Source: Castanea sativa
Lineage: Eukaryota; Streptophyta; Magnoliopsida; Fagales; Fagaceae
DNA: 64,000 nucleotides
Assembly (NCBI RefSeq): GCF_040712315.1
Contig: NC_134020.1
Location: 47,539,751 to 47,603,750 of the forward strand
Direction: 5' to 3'
Below, one piece after another: positions 46,886 through 58,480 of this stretch. Position 1 is the stretch's first letter. Each line of letters opens with the position of its first letter. The position numbers and the translations under genes are program-made. The notes under the pieces are model-generated. The model searched no databases and was not told the origin of the DNA. It worked only from the letters and a program-made list of their open reading frames with translations.

Positions 46886-47754
46886 TGGGCAAGTAAATAT
46901 TCATATGTCTTATAGAGGATTTAAAATTAAATCATGGTAGAATATAGTTTTACATTGCGCACCAAATATTCTCTTTACTTATATACCTAAAATAAAAACT
47001 ATCCAATCAAATTACCTAAACCTAAATCATATTTAAACTCCTAATTTTTTTTTAATTTACCTGTAGAAATTTTCGGCGTCTTGATGGTAATGGAAGGCCA
47101 ATATAACAGAGATGGTGACCCTTCAGATTCCCCTTTCTCTCTCTTTCAAATGTTTAGTCAATGTATTTTATTTAACAATCCACAAAACTTTTGTATCTCT
47201 CTATCTGCAGGGCCTTATGTGGTTAGTTATTACTATTAGTCCTTAATAACTACTGATTTTTTTTGCTTTTTTTAAAATACTAAAATGGTAGATATGCTAA
47301 AAGGCATGAAGAATAGAAAAATATGTGGTGTAAATTTAGGCAATTAATAAGATATTAATGAGATAACAGTAAAATAAGTTAATGTGAACTTTTGGATAAC
47401 TGTAAAAACAAAAAAACAAAAAACTTAATGAAATAGGTAAAAAGGATACAAAATGCAAAATTAGAGTACCATTTGGCAGGACCTTGTTCCTCAAAAAAAA
47501 TTGGCAGGACCTCGTACTTTTCTGCATGAAGTCTTTACTTTTATATATATATATATATTATAGAAACTTTTCAGAATTGGATAGTTGGAATGCAACATCT
47601 CCTACCATATAACAATAGGAGTATAATTAGGACACCTCGTAACATATAAGACTCATATGTGTAAGATTTACACTTATTGTGCGAGGTAGGTCTCGTAAAA
47701 TTGTCCAATAAAATATTTTTTCCTATAATTAGAAGGTGCTCTTTTAGTTAATTA

Positions 47755-48110
47755 CTCCACCGTCCCAGTTTGTTTGTCATTTATTCCATTTTGAGATGTC
47801 CCAAAACATTATCTTATTTCTAAAAATAAAAGTTATTAATTTATTAATGTTCCTAGTATATCCCTACTTTATTTTCAAAACTATTTGAAAAGAAAACTAA
47901 CAAATAATTAAAAAATCAATCTAATTGGAGTACCTTTTTAGTTTCTTCATTAAGAATAACTTTTTTTTAAATTAAAAAAAAAACTGATAAATTTATTTAA
48001 GGATAATTTTGTAAACTTATACATTTTTATAAGACATACAAAATAATAAATAATATTCTCTTAAAAAGTTTGACTTTTCAAACAATACAAACAAATTTAA
48101 ACGGTAAGAG
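47755..48110. mobile_element. Stowaway-like (Tc1/mariner) MITE
   Basis: Ends CTCCACCGTCCCAGTTTG and, as complement of the right end, CTCTTACCGTTTAAATTTG, between TA dinucleotides (47,753-47,754 and 48,111-48,112). The CTCC-CCGTCCC start is the Stowaway signature. 356 bp, AT-rich, no coding capacity. Confidence 0.72.
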
Positions 48111-50080
48111 TATATATTATAATATTGACTATTATTGTCAGCGTTTATGATGCCTAAGAAAGAATGTTTGTCTGTTGAATATTAAAGTATTTTGATTTTT
48201 TAATTATTTATTTGGTTATTTAATTTGATGGACCACCAAAGCCGAATGCTTGCCCTGTGCTTGATTCTTAATAGTTACGACTTTAATTTTTATTTATTTA
48301 TTTTTAAAGTTGTTAAAAACTTTATCTCTAAACTTAATCAAAATAGTCAAGAATCTTACAATTTAACAAATAGTTCCTGGTATTTTCAAGGAAAATGAAC
48401 AAAAAGATGAGTCCTCTCATTAAACAATAACATTACAAGAAGACCTAACATGTGAGGTCAACAACCTAGTCACTCTAGATTAAAAAATATGTGATTCTGT
48501 AATTTATTCTTATGGTCTAATTCTCTTGGAAGAAAAATTGGATCTGGATTTGGTAGTTTATTGATAAATTTGGATGAAGACCTTTCTGCTACGTGGGACT
48601 TCACAAATGTATATATTGGATGTTCTCTCTCTCTCTCTCAAATTGTCACAACAAGAAGATGAGAGATTTAACCCATGAATGTTTTTGTTGAAAATATTGG
48701 AAGGTATCAATTAAGTTACAAAACTCTTGATATTAATCTGGCTTTAAATCTAAACTTGAACCTTTTTTTTTAATTTTATATATAAAGATAATTCAACAGT
48801 GAGGGGAGAAGATTTTTAAATCCTGTATGTTTCTGTTGAAAATACCAGAAGTGTCAGTTGAATTACAAAACTTCTTGGAAAATTTAATCCTGAATTTGTT
48901 TTTCATACCTAAACTTACTCTATATCCTTAAATTTTACCAAAAATTTGTTTTTTGTTTTTGAACTATTGAAAGAAGTTTTTTTTTTTTTCATCTCTATTT
49001 TTTGTCTCTAAACTGTTAAAAAAACCTCTTTACAAATTATAAGCATGAAAAAAGAATTTTTTAAAGTTTAGGAAGGAAAAATAAAAATTGAATCTGTTTT
49101 TTGCCTTGATTTGTGAATATAGTATGCCTCCTAAAATGTGATTGCATGTACAGCCAAATTAACATGCACAGGTAATTATTTTATAATCGAAGGCTTTAGG
49201 GATAATGACAAAAAGAGATTACATAAGCAGCAGGTTCAAGGCTTTAGGCAGTCAACGATAGACCTTAATTACGACAGAGACACAGTGATGTTATTTTTGT
49301 TGCAAATTTTACTATATAAACCTTACAAATTGTTGTAACAACTCTCAAAAACAAAAACAAAACCAAAACTTAATTTAAGAATTTATTTATCATGTTAATA
49401 TGACACTGATTACATTGGTTTATCACCTCAAATCTGTAAATTTCATAGCAAAATTAATATTAACTTTTAACATTTTTTTCCTTAGAATAAGTTGCATGAA
49501 AGAATTGTGGTTGTGGGATCCAACTCAACTACTCAAGTAGCTTATATGCTTTTTTAGAGCATTTCTAATAGAAGAGCTAAAACCCAAATCATAGATAGAG
49601 TAGAAAGTTAAGCCTTAAAAATCAAGGCCGGCTGCATCTCCAAAATAGACAAATTGTTTATGCCTATCTATGGTCACTCTTTTTAAAAAGGAAAATTTTA
49701 ACTAAGGTTCCAAGAGCATTAATTTAGTAACCATTTTTAAAAATATTTTATTAAAAAAATGATAAAACAATCAATACTGTAGAAAGTTTTTATATTTTCC
49801 ATGTTAAAACTTTCCTGCTGCCCTGGCACCGGAACACTTATGCTATACAAATTTTGGTCCGCCAACCAAAACAAATTAGCCTCCCTAGTCCTAAATTGCA
49901 GGCAAAGAACGAAAAAGCGCAAAAAACAAGAATTTTTATTTCACACTCCTGAAGTTGAAGTTACATTATTTAGTTGTACAGAACGTTGACCAAAAAAAAG
50001 GGTAAGAGAATGTAATGTCACCTTGACATTTTTAAACAAACTTTGAAAAAGGCTGCCTTATGAGACATGTTTGTTGAGCC
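48111..50080. other. AT-rich spacer
   Basis: No gene recognised. Around 48,690-48,760 and 48,826-48,885 there are two diverged copies of a GTTGAAAATA...AATTACAAAACTTCTTG phrase. A stretch at 49,555-49,600 (AGAGCATTTCTAATAG) resembles a MITE terminus. Otherwise homopolymer-rich intergenic DNA. Confidence 0.4.
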
Positions 50081-53000
50081 TCAAGAGAGACCAATAACCT
50101 TTCCAGTGGCTGTGTCAAGATCAATGTCATAGAAGCAAGGCCTTGTTGGGAGTCCTGGCATTGTACTCATTGTCCCAACTAAGGGATAAATGAATCCAGC
50201 TCCAATGCTAGCTCTCACATCCCTTATTGGTAAGGTAAATCCAGTTGGGGCTCCTTTCTTAGAGGCTTCATGCGAAAAGGAATACTGGGTTTTTGCCATG
50301 CAGATTGGCAGACCAGAAAAACCTTGCTTGCTGTACATCTCAATCTGCTTATCAGCCTATTTAGACAAAGAGGAGATGGGTCAATAAGCGAGGTTCAAAC
50401 GGTTGGATAATTCAAAATATTGACATTTGTGACTTCTATTTGTGCTCAAAAACATGCTCATTGGGAAACCAACTATTGTGATTGCAGTACAAGATTATTA
50501 GTTCAATGTCAATAAGAATCTGTATCTTGTTCTTGTTCAAAAAGTTCACTATCGTGAACACAATGTTCAGTTTTTTCAATAAAATTCTTATTACCAAAAA
50601 AAAAAAAAAAAAGGACAAATCTGTATCCTGTAAAACTAATAGCAAACAGTTTCCTGGGTGATTTGGCCATGAGCTGGAAAAGAGCTACACAACACTTTCT
50701 CCAGGCATATTGGTTTCCTAATTAACAGTACTTCATAAAAAATTCTTGTCATATTTCTTCACTTTCACCTGGTCTGAGCAACGTTATTTTTAAGACACTT
50801 TCAGATGCACTCAAAATTTTTTTTTAAACCAACAAACAACAAAGTCCCAAACTTTGGGGTCCGCTATGAATCCTCAACAGACTAATCGTGCACTAAATAA
50901 ATGTCAGCTTTGAGTATAATTCAATAAAAATTGATGTCAAACTTAAAATTAAAACCCTTAAAAGACAGGATTTAAAATCATTGATCATGCAATTAGAAAG
51001 TGAACTGCTAAAACAATATTTTAGAGGTTAGGAGGTTACCTGCTCTGAGTATTCAACACCACTGGCACCATATGACCCTGCTATTGCCTCTATTTTCTCT
51101 TTGATACCAGTATCCAACGGATATAAAAACCTTAATGGTTGTGTGACATTCTCACAGGCTTTCTGAACTGCAATGCCAAGGTCAACCTGAAGATCATGAT
51201 AATTTTATCAATTAGTGAAAAAATCCATCCCTTGCAGTTTTAGAAACATAAAATGTTATCTCCACATGTGAAGGGAGGAGCAGAATTCAGAGTTTCACTG
51301 CTACCAGCATTCCATCTTCTGGCGTCCGCAGATTCAATAGACAACAAAAAATGAGACCACACATAGTCCTCTGCTGGATAGTGCGTATCTCTAGTGGTCC
51401 AAGATATCTATTTCATTAGGTGGTGTTCTTTTTGTCAAGAAATCTAACATAACATTGGAGAAGGCATGAAAATGCAGGAGCAGGAATAATTTATGATTCA
51501 ACGTCACAACTTATTATTAAAGGCCTTTTCTAGGTTAGGTTAAAGAATATAAGTGCATGATACAGAGGGTACATAAAAATAAGGCCGGATCTGATGTGAG
51601 TTTAGAGATTATCACAAGGTTAAGTTGGGGTTGCAATTCGAAGAAAGATAGTTTATGCTGGAATTTGTAAGCAAACCAAACTTCTCACTTGGGATAGTCC
51701 ATAGAGTGGTCACAGTAATAGATCAATTAATTTTTCTCTTATATAACCTTATGCCTTTCTGCCAATGAACTTCAGCTCAAAAAGCACATCCTCCCCTTGT
51801 AAGAGCAAGGTGGATGGTGAGGTCATGCGTTCAAGACCCAGATGGATGAAAAATTTACCATGAAATAAAGCTTATTTAGTCATAATGTTTTAAAGTGTAG
51901 AGAGTGATGGCCTTTTGGATTAAATAAACTAATTAGGGAAGGGAATGAAGAGACTAACCGCTCCTTTTCCACCATGGGCATGATGAGTACAAATCACGGC
52001 ATCATATGCCCCAGCAGCCAGCGCTGCATTCCTGACTGCACTGAGTTCTGCCTCAGAATCGGTAGAGAACATGTTCACAGCAACAACGACATTCACACCG
52101 TAAGCCTTTGTGTTTGAGATATGCCTGGCTAGATTCACGCAACCTGCTTCAACAAGAGCAACATTCTCATTTAAATAGGCATGATCAAGAGGCTTCCCAG
52201 CAATAACTTCTGGCCCACCACCATGCATTTTCAAAGCCCTTATCGTTGCCACAATAACAGCACACTGAGGTGTTAAACCACTATATCGGCATTTTATGTT
52301 CATGAACTTCTCAGTTCCAATATCAGCCCCGAAACCTGCTTCTGTGACCACAAACCCTCCAGGTCCCACCAGTTTTAGTGCAATCTTATCGGCCACAATA
52401 GAAGAATTCCCATGCGCAATATTAGCAAAAGGACCAGCATGAACAAGAACGGGGGTTCCCTCAAGAGTCTGCATTAAAGTGGGGTTAATAGCATCTTTCA
52501 TTAGCACAGTCAAAGCACCTCCAACTCCAAGATCATCAGCAGTTACAGGGTCACCAGCCTTGCTATTTCCAATCACCATATTCCCAAGCCTTTCTCTCAT
52601 ATCAGCTAGGGATGTTGTCAGGGCCAAAACTGCCATGATTTCACTTGCAACTGAAATATCAAATCCTGTTTCTCTCACCATCCCCTTCTCTTCAGGACCC
52701 TGGCCAATAGTAATCTTCCTCAAGAACCGGTCATTTACGTCCATTACTCTCCTCCATGTGAGTGAATCAGGGTCAATATCAAGCCTAGCAAATTTTTTGA
52801 CTTCTTGTGGTGTAAGCTCCTCAGGCCTGGTCTTTGAGATACCAAGCTTCTTCAGACGTCTAAACATTATGTTGCTAAAGCTTCGTTTTCCTTCTTTGTT
52901 TGGTGGACATAAACGGTTTAAGAGAGCCTTGTCTGATTGGGTTGACTCATGGAAAATCCGGGTATCAATGGCAGCAGCTAGAAGATTGTTTGCAGCTGTT

Positions 53001-54565
53001 ATTGCATGAATGTCTCCTGTTAGGTGAAGATTGAACTCATCCATTGGGATCACTTGACTGTAACCACCCCCTGCTGCACCCCCTTTGATTCCAAAAGTAG
53101 GTCCTTGTGATGGTTGACGAAGGCAGGTAACGACCTAACGTCAGAAGCACAAAGGATTGCAAGTCAGAATATAGCCTAACCTGTTTCCAAATAGAGAGTG
53201 ACCATTTTGAGATGGCATGTAAGAATATTTTACATCTGATAACAGGAACCATAATTGATGCTTTCATAACTCACTCTTCTCAGACAAAGTGAAAGCTTCA
53301 TAACAAAATCAGATTAGCAGATAGAGACTGAGCTGGGACTTAGGAAGAGACTGTCACTCATTAATAATATACAAAACAACCATAGTTGTAGACCAAGAAA
53401 CCTCAACTGCTACCAGGACGAGAGGCTAAATACAGGAAAAAATTCATTAAACACTTGCATTAACAGCACAGATGTTAACAGCAGCAAATCTTCTAAGTCT
53501 ACCAAATCCAAATTTCCTCTGTAAATCCGTCCTATAGTTCACAACTCACCAGGCATTTCATGTGAACAGATCCTCTTTGATTTTACAGCGGTGCGTGCTT
53601 ACAAATCTCACTACCACTCTAGTATTGTTAAATTGACTCATTTATCCTTGAAGATCTCAGGCTCAGTGTTTCCATCAATCAAAAGTGAGAAAGTATAGAC
53701 AACAGAGAGCAACACCATGCTCGTCAATTGATTTATAGCATAAAAACGAAGTAATCTACAGATAATTTGTGATTGTTAATTTTGTCCTTACATGTGTAGG
53801 AATTAGATTTGACAAAACTAAATGTCGGATTACATTAATGAGAAATATATAGCCCAAAATATAGTAATTCATGGAACTGATCTGTACATTCTTGTAATCT
53901 TCAGTAGTCATTGAGAGCATTTCCACAAGCACTAGGTCGGCACAAGCTCAATTTGGATTTTGTTGACAGTGTCAATTCAAGAAATGCACTGATAGAAGTC
54001 AAAATGAATGATGAATTTCATAGATATATAATCAATTCTAAATTACCTTTTTGTCAAGAAAAGCTCCCAATGCTTGACAGAGCCCAACAGTAGTAGTTGA
54101 CTTGCCTTCTCCAAGAGGAGTAGGAGTAATCCCTCCAACCACCACATAATACCCATCTTTAGATCCTTCAACCTCATCAAGCACAGATAACAAAACCTGC
54201 ACATTCCAATGCAAAAATACCCAACAGATATCAAAAACTGATCTATCATTAAATTTTCAATCTTGTACTTACTGAAAGAAAACAAAAGGCAAATCCCCAC
54301 TTCAATTCAATGCATGCTCATCTATTTCTATGCCTAACCATCCAAAAAAAAGTTAATAAAAAGTGGGTTTTGATTATAAAAAAAAGAAAAAGAAAAACCA
54401 GACCTTGGCCTTGTATTTGCCGTAAAGATCATAGTGGTTGGGACTGAGATTGAGTTCGTTGGCAATCTCAGAGATGTGGAGAGGTTGAACCGAGTTGGCT
54501 ATGTCTATGTCAGCTGGGACTGGAGACACCACCTGCAATTTCCTTACTGTCTTTGATGAACTCAT
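50081..54565 (-). CDS. THFS: 10-formyltetrahydrofolate synthetase (formate-THF ligase)
   Basis: Catalyses ATP + formate + tetrahydrofolate to 10-formyl-THF, ADP and phosphate, feeding cytosolic one-carbon metabolism. Exons in transcript order: 54565-54404, 54196-54047, 53134-51959, 51186-51040 and 50356-50081, all with GT-AG borders and phase 0. They give 636 residues, close to the usual plant length of about 634. The ATP-binding loop [16 protein letters not shown] is at residues 75-90. Other family blocks are [41 protein letters not shown] and HHAHGGKGA at the exon 3-4 border. The N-terminus starts [13 protein letters not shown] with no obvious organelle transit peptide, matching a cytosolic enzyme. 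Coding sequence intact. Confidence 0.97.
50430..50613 (+). mobile_element. Possible retroelement 3' tail in a THFS intron
   Basis: A stretch ending TTCAATAAAATTCTTATTACC followed by a 17-bp A-run, in the antisense orientation within the last THFS intron. The ending resembles the LINE tails at 45,191 and 60,398. No coding similarity seen, so the class is uncertain. Confidence 0.3.
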
Positions 54566-54764
54566 TTTTTAATGAATTCAATTTCTGGGTTTCAATTATT
54601 TTGTTGGGATTTTTATTTTTATTTTTTAATACGAGTTTTTAAGATGAATGAATCTCCCTCACTCACTCTAAGCCAAAAGTCTCTGTTTTTTACTATGAAA
54701 CTATGAACGAGACAACTCGATACAACGCACGTTGATTTGTGTGTACTTAAATTATATCCTGTGA

Positions 54765-54788
54765 CTATCTATCTATCTATCTATCTAT
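54765..54788. repeat. (CTAT)6 microsatellite in the THFS upstream region
   Basis: Six CTAT units about 200 bp upstream of the THFS start codon, likely in promoter or 5' UTR. Confidence 0.92.
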
Positions 54789-54962
54789 GACTGTGGGCAT
54801 GTGGAAGATGATTAGTGTTGGTGAATCTTGTGACATCTTTTGTGGGTCCCATGTGGAGTGGGCGAGGATGCGGTGGCTGTTGCTGTGTTTGGCAAACTTT
54901 GGCTGCGTTGGGAATGGTTGAGCCGAACCGAAGTGTGACACGTGGCGTTGAAATCATGGCAT

Positions 54963-54968
54963 AAAAAA
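54963..54968 (-). terminator. Pol III terminator of tRNA-Ala
   Basis: A run of six T on the - strand 25 bp past the tRNA 3' end, the normal RNA polymerase III stop signal. Confidence 0.75.
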
Positions 54969-54992
54969 GTTGAGGGAAAAGCGGTGGGTTGG

Positions 54993-55065
54993 TGGAGATG
55001 CGGGGTATCGATCCCCGTACCTCTCGCATGCTAAGCGAGCGCTCTACCATCTGAGCTACATCCCC
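54993..55065 (-). tRNA. tRNA-Ala(AGC)
   Basis: A 73-nt cloverleaf on the - strand. The acceptor 5' arm GGGGATG pairs with CATCTCC (one G-T). The D-arm contains the A box TAGCTCAGATGG. The anticodon stem-loop is CTCGC-TTAGCAT-GCGAG with anticodon AGC. The T-arm has GGGGATCGATACCCC (B box). Discriminator base A73. It corresponds to the standard nuclear plant tRNA-Ala. CCA happens to follow in the genome, but this is probably chance, because nuclear genes do not need it. Confidence 0.96.
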
Positions 55066-55230
55066 TTTTGCCTCTGATGCTTGGATAATAATTATTTAAT
55101 GTAATTTTATGAGGAGATAAGTTGAAGTAAATTTGAAATTTGACGAGAGGTTGAGAAATATCATTATTTAAATGCTTTGATACAAATAGGTTTGAGCTCC
55201 CTTGAGTTTGATTCAAATCTGTATGTCCAT

Positions 55231-55425
55231 TTGGATCCGTTTATTTTGCTAAAACTGAAAACATTTTACTGAAAATATTACAAATAAAGGTATAAGTTAG
55301 CTGAAATAGTATAGTGGACCCATAAATAATACCAAAAATTAGTGTGAGACCTATGAATAGTAGTAAAAATAAGCTGAATAGTAAGATAAGCTGGCAAAAA
55401 TATTTTTTGCCAAACGAACACTACA
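55231..55425. mobile_element. Tourist-like MITE, relative of 14,622-14,810
   Basis: Starts GGATCCGTTTATTTTGC and has the same internal order as the PRX2 intron MITE (AAAGGTATAAGTTAGCTGAA, then CCCATAAATAATACC, AATAGTA-TAAAAATAAG), ending near CCAAACGAACAC. The target-site duplication is not clear. Confidence 0.55.
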
Positions 55426-55429
55426 TATT

Positions 55430-58400
55430 AATAACCTAAAATTAATAACAACATTTAAGGCACACTTGATAGACTGTAATAAGCACTATAATGTAATAGT
55501 TATTCTTATAATATAGCTATTCAGTAATTTGATTATATTTTTATTACAAGAAATAGTCATTTCTTATGAATAACTAACATGTAATTCCATGCATATGCAT
55601 AGATACACTTAAAGATATACAATAAGATGCATAATTTAATTCCTATATATATATATATATAATTTAAATACTATTGATAGTCATTGTTATATTTTGTTAA
55701 TCCTTTAAAAAAATTTGTAAGGATATTATTATATATAAAATGTAAATTGTCCATTTTTTTTATAAATATTGTGAAGCACTTTTTTTTTTGTGATTCATTT
55801 ATTATAGATTTTTTGGTTTTTGTACTTAATAACTTATTTGAATGAATATTTATGATATGATCCCATATTTTATTTTAAAATTAAGAAATAAAATTCTTTA
55901 AGAATAAAAAAATTTAGGACACATGGTGCAAAATTGGAACTCTAATTTAAAATTCTAATTTGAGTTTTTCTTCACTTCAACTATTATTATATATATAGAT
56001 TATTTTTTAAAATGAGGAATAACTATTGATTTCTAAAAGAGATGTAATAACTATTCTTTAGTAGGTGTATTAATTTTTAGAATTAATATATTTCTAAATA
56101 AACAAACTTTCCACATGTACATAACAATTATGAAAAAAAAAAACCATAAAAAAATAACTAATCTCTCTTTCAAATTTTAAAAAAATATTATTTTTTAGAA
56201 AATATAATTATATGAGTAAGATATTTCCTAAAATATATCTTAAATTTGATCAAAATTACTTTTATTCCATTGTTTTCAAGGTTCTATTATTGTGTTGTTA
56301 CCAAACAAATGAATAATAATAAGTATTACATTACAACATCTTGTATTTCTTATAATACCTATTCCTATTCCTATGTAATTACATTTACAGTCTATTAAAC
56401 GTGCCCCGTATTTAGTACTTTTCATGCAATAGATTAATAGAATATTTTTTTTTTGTACTTTTCATGTTTTATTTAAGCCATTTTAAACTTAAAATTGAAA
56501 TTCAGTTTTTTTCCCCCTCAAATACTAATATCTTGTATATTGCAATAGTTTTTTTATTGTGAACCAATCAAAGTAAGAAAGTTACTCTCTCTAAAAGTCA
56601 TTTGTTGCAAATTTGAGAAAGATTTTTTTTATTTTGGGAATTAAAAAAAAATGTGTTCCAATCTTGAATCAAACTATCTCACTTCATGCTCATGAAGACA
56701 CTTCAAAAATTTCATGTATTAATAGTGTGGTAGATTAAATCTAAAACTTCCTAACCCGAAACCAATAAGGCCACTACCAGAATGCCCTCATAATGGTAAA
56801 TGCGAGAAAGATTATAGATTTTGTTTAATGTTGAAAACTTCAAAACAAGTGGACTTATAAGATTTCCATGTAACTCTTTGAAGGATTGGAATATGATCAT
56901 TTTTCTTTTTTTCCTTTTTGTTAGTACTCTCACACTTTCTTAAACAAATTATGTGAGACTAAAATTGAGTTTTTTTTCTCCCATTGTGTGTCAATTTTTC
57001 TTTTCTTTCTCAAGAATCAATTTTAATTTCAAATGCTTATTGTGACATGAATGGTCAAGCTTTTTCTCATTTTGAGAAGATTTCAATGGCTTTCTCTCAA
57101 TTTTTTATTTTTATTTAAAAAAAAATTACCTTATTAGTAAAATATGAAACTCATTATATCATATATGCATAGTTTCGATCTTAATGATACCATTGGATTA
57201 TAAAATTACTAATTATTTTTAATAAAGTACCTTTAGAGGGATTCTAACATTAGATGTTAGCCATGTTATCAACTTAATAGTTTAATGGTAAATTGCAAAT
57301 TACAATCCTAAAGTTTAGGGGTGTTTGAATTTTATACCCTGAAATTTCAGAATTTGGATTTTACCTCTTAAAGTTTAGGTTGTTTAGATTTTACACATGA
57401 CGTTTCAAATTTTGGATTTTGCCTCCTAATATTTGAAAGTGTTTGGATTTTATACCTTTAAATTTTGAAACTTTAGGTGTAAAATTCAAATATTTCCAGA
57501 TTCAAATACTTTCAAATTTTAGAGCATAAAATTTAAATTCGAAAATATCAGAATGTAAAATCAAAATAACCAAAATTTCAAGCGGTAAAATTAAAATTCT
57601 AAAACTTTATGGTGTAAAATCTAATTATTCTTAAACTTTAGGATGTGATTTATAATTTATTATTTTTTTTAAATTAAGAAAAATAATCACAACCTTTGAA
57701 ATACTTAAATAATATCTGATTATATTAATCATGTTTTTTATTAATAATTATACGTGTGTACTTGGTGGATCTTGATTTTTTTTTTAATGAGGTTGAATTT
57801 ACGATCTCACTTTTACAAAAAAGAGCGTGTGCCTTTTTCAAAAGTACTTATTTATTTATATATTTCCCACACTAATGCAAAATTACCCCTTCGCAGCAGT
57901 CTTTGTCATTCGTCCTTGGTTACCTTGGATTCTGTTCGTGTTTCTGTTTATGTGTCAGAACGTGATCGTTTCTTAATTCAATCACACAAAGCTTCCACAT
58001 CTACAACTGTTTGGTTTGAGGGTTAATTATAATAAAATAAGTCTAACTAAATTAACCAATTACAATTTTTTTCATAATTACTTGGATAATATGTTGTGAT
58101 TAGTATACATTAAAAATGAGCAAATATGAAAGTAACATTGCACAAATTAGAACTTATTATCTCAACAAGTTATGAAATAAATTGCGAAAAAAATTATATA
58201 CCAAACCTTTCTAGTACTGAAAGAATAATGTTATGTTTTTTAATATTTTATATAAAATCTTAAGTGAAATAATTTGTGCTTATTACTTACATTATTTTTT
58301 TGATGCACTATTTAAAATTTGTTGTAAAAATATTATAAAAATGTGCTACATTTCATGCTAATTTTTAGCTGGATCCGATTCGTCGCCAAGTTTGAACTTA

Positions 58401-58480
58401 TTTTTGTTTTCCCAAAGTGCTAACTTTTAACGGCTTGATTGTCCCAACACAAAAGTAGAAAAGTGAAAAAAATATTCAAA
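55430..58480. other. AT-rich spacer without genes
   Basis: Apart from the fold-back repeat at 57,284-57,660 I see only AT-rich DNA, a short (TA)n tract near 55,645-55,661 and homopolymer runs. The open frames here lack family motifs and look random. Confidence 0.5.
57284..57660. repeat. Fold-back element with internal short repeats
   Basis: The left edge TAAATTGCAAATTACAATCC, then TAAAGTTTAGG, reappears as reverse complement at the right edge, CTTTAGGATGTGATTTATAA. Inside, units such as GTTTGGATTTTATACC and AAATTTTGGATTTTGCC on the left become GGTGTAAAATTCAAAT-type units on the right. The switch point is near 57,475. The whole 377-bp block could form a long imperfect hairpin. Confidence 0.7.

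Noticed and set aside
52479..53009. 176-codon open frame on the + strand
   Set aside because: Antisense shadow of the long THFS exon 3, which has clear family motifs on the - strand.
54990..54992. CCA next to the tRNA-Ala 3' end as a sign of bacterial or organellar origin
   Set aside because: The body is the usual nuclear tRNA-Ala(AGC) and a pol III T-run follows; a three-base match by chance is likely.
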